A stretch of DNA of 64,000 bases. It comes from Lachnospiraceae bacterium. Its GTDB lineage: Bacteria; Bacillota; Clostridia; Lachnospirales; Lachnospiraceae. Below, one piece after another: positions 60,801 through 64,000 of the stretch (the stretch's first letter is position 1; each line of letters begins with the position of its first letter). The notes under the pieces were generated by a model, which saw only the letters and a program-made list of their open reading frames with translations, was not told the origin of the DNA and did no database searches. The stretch lies in contig JAFQCM010000056.1 in assembly GCA_017399445.1 (NCBI GenBank), positions 1 through 64,000 on the forward strand. Direction: 5' to 3'. The position numbers were made by a program, and so were the translations under genes.

Positions 60801-60840
60801 TTTGCCCTACGGCCTTTGGGCCGTGGGCAAATGTTTTTTT
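60801..60840 (+). terminator. terminator of the surface-protein gene
   Basis: TTTGCCC-T-ACGGCC pairs with GGCCGTGGGCAAA with one bulged T, then ATG and seven T residues. Confidence 0.9.
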
Positions 60841-60863
60841 CATTTTAGGGAAAGGAAAATATT

Positions 60864-62789
60864 ATGAAAAAACTTATACTAGCTACATTAGTAGCAGGAT
60901 TGTGTTTTGTACAGGGAAGCACAGCCTACGCAGCAGAACCAAATGCTACAGAAGATGTGTGTGTAGTGGAAAAAGAAAGCGTTATGTCAAGTGGAACCTT
61001 TCAGCAAACAATTCAGTGGCGTATAGTAGGTGATACATTAGAAATATATAGTAAAACCGAAAAAGCGGTACTTCCTGATGCCAGAGAAATGACTTTGCCA
61101 TGGGAAGAATATAAGAGCAGCATCAAAAAAGTATGTATTAACTCTGATATATCTGAAATTGGAGCACATATGTTTGAAAAAATGACTGCATTAGAAGAAG
61201 TAGAAATAAACACAACCAGTCTGGTTAAAGTGGGAGACTTTGCATTCAATGGTTGTAAACAATTAAAGAAAATTAATCTTCCAAACAATTTAAAAGAGTT
61301 AGGTGTGGGTGCTTTTTATCAGTGCACACAGTTATCAGCAATTTCAGATAAAGGATTTGTGCTTCCGTCAGGAATTACTGAAATACCATCACATTGTTTC
61401 GAGTATTGTTTTCAATTTAAAAAATTAACTATACCGGCAAACGTACAGAAAATTGCATCCTCTGCATTTTGTTGTAGTGCTCTGGAAGACATAGTTTTTG
61501 AAAAAGGTAATCTAAAGGAACTTGGAAATATGGCATTTGCTATGACACCAATAAAAAATATAGTATTACCAGGAACAATAGAAACAATTGATTCTTATGT
61601 ATTTATGGATTGTAAGGGATTAGAGACAGTTACATTTGAAGATAATGGTTCTCTAAAAACAGTGGAACAGAAGATTTTTGAGGGTTGTTCTTCTTTAACA
61701 AAAGTATATGTGCCAGCAGGAACAAAGATACAGGAATATTGTAATAATGATTCTTCATTAAAAAATAAATATTGCGTACGTACTAGTATGACAGCCACCA
61801 GCAAAAATTTTAGTATTTGGTTTGATAATGGAAATCAAACTTGTATTTATACAGGAAAATCTATAGAACCAAAAGTAAGTGTGTTTTATTTACCAGAAAG
61901 CAGGGATTTAGAAGAAGGAGCAGACTATACAGTTAGTTATGCTAATAACATAAATGCAGGAACAGCAAAAGTAATTATTACAGGCGTAGGAGCCTTTTAT
62001 GGTACAATAGAAGAAGAATTTTCTATTTATCCTAAAGCACTATCAAACGCAGTAATTACACTGGATAAATCAAAGTATTATTGGGATGGCATGACAGAAG
62101 AAGTGAATCCTCAGGTTAAATCAGTAGTAATGGACGGCAAAACACTGATTGCTGGAAAAGACTATATAATTGGAAAGTATGAAGATAATGACAAGATAAC
62201 TAGTCAGGCATATGTTACAATAATTGGACTAGGAAACTATACAGCTCATGAACAAAAACAGTTTTCTATCTATTATAATTTAAAGAAAAATAGTAAAAAT
62301 CTGGATATAGATGTAAGTAAAAAATCTTATACAGGAAAAGCAGTAAAACCTTCATTGACAGTTTCTTATCGAAATGGTGATGGCTGGAGTACTATTAGCA
62401 AAAATAATTATAAAGTTACTTACAGCAATAATAAAAAAGTTGGAAAAAATGCAAAGGTTACAATTACTGGAAAAGGATTGTATGAAGGAACTGTAACAAA
62501 AAAATTCACAATCACACCACAAAAGCCAAAGGTAAAGAAAAGTGGAAAACTGTTGAAAATCAGTAACTATCAGGGTGGTGCAGAAGTTCGTATAGCATAT
62601 ACTGTTACCAAGAATGGAAAGAAACAACGAGGAACTTTGGTTTGCAAGGCAAAAGATTATAAAAAGAACAAAGGTGTAAATTTATCAAAACTTATTAAAA
62701 AGTATAAAGGAAAAGCTATTACAATTACAGTAACCATGAAAATAAATGGTGTTGAAAGTGAGAAGTCTAAGGAAATTGTGGTAAGATAA
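60864..62789 (+). CDS. secreted BspA-type leucine-rich-repeat protein
   Basis: 641 residues. Signal peptide (about 1-23), then about 7 BspA-like LRR_5 repeats (for example LVKVGDFAFNGCKQLKKINL, NLKELGVGAFYQCTQL), then three repeats of a beta domain with YTGK, PxVxV, DYTVSYxNN and ITGxGxYxGT elements, and a lysine-rich C-terminal domain. Such proteins are exported and bind host or wall ligands. No sorting signal or anchor is present. AAAGGAAA before the ATG. It lies 100 bases behind the large surface protein with a terminator between them, and 42 bases before a lipoprotein gene. Confidence 0.88.
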   Translation: MKKLILATLVAGLCFVQGSTAYAAEPNATEDVCVVEKESVMSSGTFQQTIQWRIVGDTLEIYSKTEKAVLPDAREMTLPWEEYKSSIKKVCINSDISEIGAHMFEKMTALEEVEINTTSLVKVGDFAFNGCKQLKKINLPNNLKELGVGAFYQCTQLSAISDKGFVLPSGITEIPSHCFEYCFQFKKLTIPANVQKIASSAFCCSALEDIVFEKGNLKELGNMAFAMTPIKNIVLPGTIETIDSYVFMDCKGLETVTFEDNGSLKTVEQKIFEGCSSLTKVYVPAGTKIQEYCNNDSSLKNKYCVRTSMTATSKNFSIWFDNGNQTCIYTGKSIEPKVSVFYLPESRDLEEGADYTVSYANNINAGTAKVIITGVGAFYGTIEEEFSIYPKALSNAVITLDKSKYYWDGMTEEVNPQVKSVVMDGKTLIAGKDYIIGKYEDNDKITSQAYVTIIGLGNYTAHEQKQFSIYYNLKKNSKNLDIDVSKKSYTGKAVKPSLTVSYRNGDGWSTISKNNYKVTYSNNKKVGKNAKVTITGKGLYEGTVTKKFTITPQKPKVKKSGKLLKISNYQGGAEVRIAYTVTKNGKKQRGTLVCKAKDYKKNKGVNLSKLIKKYKGKAITITVTMKINGVESEKSKEIVVR

Positions 62790-62831
62790 AAGTGTAAAAA
62801 TAAGTAATATTAGGAAAGGAAATTAAGTAAG

Positions 62832-63719
62832 ATGAAAAAGAAATTATTAGTAACATTGTTAGCAGTATCCATGACATCTGCAATGCTTACCGGATGTCTC
62901 CCAAAGCCAACATACAATCCGGAAAACGATATCGTAGATGAGTATAATAACGATTTCGAGGATGAAATAGATGAATTAAATGATAGTATGGATGAATTAA
63001 ATGATGAGTTGGAAGATATGACAACTTCTGAAACTGATTCAAAAGAGTCTGAAGAAGATACTACAGAAGATAAAGAAGATGCAATAGAAGAGGAAAATAC
63101 AGACGAAACTAATGAAGAGGAAGCAGATGCCTCAGAGCAGGAGGAAGCAAAAGAGGATGCAGATAAAAAAGCAGATACAACAGTTAGCGATGAACTTTCA
63201 GCAAATTGGGCAGATCTGCAGTTCCAGTTAGAAGGTCAGGTATTAACTTTGCCTTGCGATTACAAGGATATTGAAGCATTAGGATATTCCGTTGACTTAA
63301 GCGATTATGGATATGAAAACGGATATATTTTAAATCCAAATGATAAAACTTATTCTACTATTGATTTAGAAAATGCAGAAGGAGCAGAAATTACAGTAGG
63401 ATTTATTAATACTGGAGATGAGGCAAAAGATATTCTGGAATGTCAGATTTGGTCAATAGGCTCAAGAACCACATATGTTGATGCTGTTCCTGATCTTGTA
63501 TTCCCAGGCGGTATCACATGGGGAGCAACTTTGGAAGAGGTGGAAGCAGCATATGGCACACTAGACGAAGAGGATATTTATACATCAGATTTGGGATATA
63601 AGAGCTATTCATATGAAGATTTTGAAGATAATGATAAATATCTTGACGTAGAAATTTATACCAATGATCCGGATGGAAAATATGAAGGTGTTACAGGACT
63701 AGAAATAAAATATTACTAA
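62832..63719 (+). CDS. acidic lipoprotein
   Basis: 295 residues. Lipobox LTGC near residue 22 predicts a membrane-anchored lipoprotein. Residues about 35-120 are a long Glu/Asp/Thr-rich stretch that probably forms an extended stalk with coiled-coil character. The C-terminal about 170 residues are a globular domain (QLEGQVLTLPCDYKDIEALG, FPGGITWGATLEEVEAAYG). The pattern resembles other Lachnospiraceae lipoproteins of unknown role. AGGAAAGG precedes the ATG. Probably co-transcribed with the LRR gene. Confidence 0.8.
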   Translation: MKKKLLVTLLAVSMTSAMLTGCLPKPTYNPENDIVDEYNNDFEDEIDELNDSMDELNDELEDMTTSETDSKESEEDTTEDKEDAIEEENTDETNEEEADASEQEEAKEDADKKADTTVSDELSANWADLQFQLEGQVLTLPCDYKDIEALGYSVDLSDYGYENGYILNPNDKTYSTIDLENAEGAEITVGFINTGDEAKDILECQIWSIGSRTTYVDAVPDLVFPGGITWGATLEEVEAAYGTLDEEDIYTSDLGYKSYSYEDFEDNDKYLDVEIYTNDPDGKYEGVTGLEIKYY

Positions 63720-63730
63720 AATAAATAAGC

Positions 63731-63784
63731 AACCCCTGCAGCTGTTGAATTCTAAAAATGATTTAGCAGTTGCAGGTTTTTTTG
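63731..63784 (+). terminator. terminator of the lipoprotein gene
   Basis: CCTGCAGCTG pairs with CAGTTGCAGG (one G-U), with a long loop, followed by seven T residues. Confidence 0.8.
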
Positions 63785-63876
63785 ATGTAAAAAAACATAT
63801 ATTTTATCACGAATTTTAGAAAGTTTTACTCAAAATCTTCTTTGTTCAGACAAATCTTTAAAAAGGCAAGAATATA

Positions 63877-63905
63877 TTGACAAGTGACAAGCAAAAGAGT
63901 AAAAT
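63877..63905 (+). promoter_or_regulatory. sigma-A promoter at the right edge
   Basis: TTGACA, a 17-base spacer, TAAAAT. It drives something beyond the window. About 90 bases of the leader are visible and contain no reading frame with a ribosome binding site. Confidence 0.7.
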
Positions 63906-64000
63906 TTCCTTAGAGTTCAGCGAGAGGGTTTCAAGTGAGTAAAGGTAAATGGGGAAAGTATTTTAATAGATGTATATAAAAAAAACATAATTATATACTT

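Overview
The window looks like chromosome from a low-GC, anaerobic, probably motile Firmicute. My best guess is a member of the Lachnospiraceae (Clostridia); this is inferred from gene content and style, not from a search. Supporting signs are AT-rich DNA, strong AGGAGG-type ribosome binding sites, [FeFe]-hydrogenase maturases, chemoreceptors, HPr kinase, a SecDF fusion, lysine-rich Ig-like surface proteins with KPTATP linkers, and many long extracytoplasmic lipoproteins. Almost every gene is an intact chromosomal housekeeping or envelope gene. I see no phage, plasmid, insertion sequence, CRISPR array, rRNA or tRNA.

Layout. 0.3-7.2 kb: an unknown membrane protein, glucose-6-phosphate isomerase, a D-2-hydroxyacid dehydrogenase fused to a shikimate-kinase-like domain, a LysM/M23 cell-wall protein and murA. 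7.2-11.3 kb: an HD-GYP protein on the minus strand, a trigger-factor-like lipoprotein, and metK behind a complete SAM-I riboswitch with readable terminator and antiterminator. 11.5-24.4 kb: a signalling block with three two-component systems around a MacB-like ABC exporter operon on the minus strand. 24.7-32.6 kb: the full F-type ATP synthase operon followed by a YwmB-like gene. Its beta-subunit gene carries an in-frame TAG although everything around it is intact. 32.6-34.2 kb: a decayed DUF4143-type ATPase fragment, a protein with MGQPP repeats, and a palindromic repeat. 34.3-41.9 kb: a methyltransferase, a large secreted protein with a degenerate C39-like end, an M29 aminopeptidase, a small secreted protein and secDF. 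42.0-46.6 kb: hydF and hydG (minus strand), a soluble chemoreceptor, and a 524-bp compound palindrome. 46.6-55.5 kb: ftsH, uvrC, a membrane chemoreceptor (minus strand), hprK, a ROK glucokinase and proC. 55.5-63.7 kb: a candidate small RNA, a 1506-residue Ig-like surface protein, a BspA-type leucine-rich-repeat protein and an acidic lipoprotein.

How the genes fit together. Carbon and energy functions (pgi, glucokinase, hprK, ATP synthase, hydrogenase maturation) and envelope functions (murA, M23, ftsH, secDF, MacB-like export, surface proteins) dominate. The c subunit of the ATP synthase carries the residues associated with sodium coupling.

The least explained object is the noncoding element at 45897-46420. 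It consists of two inverted copies of a roughly 190-bp hairpin unit whose long stems differ in sequence yet each stay self-complementary. A smaller relative lies at 34055-34188. This pattern suggests a structure-constrained repeat or structured RNA family. Other points worth checking are the atpD nonsense codon, the dehydrogenase/kinase fusion with an altered substrate site, a terminator hairpin that also contains a Shine-Dalgarno sequence, and a candidate small RNA upstream of the large surface-protein gene.
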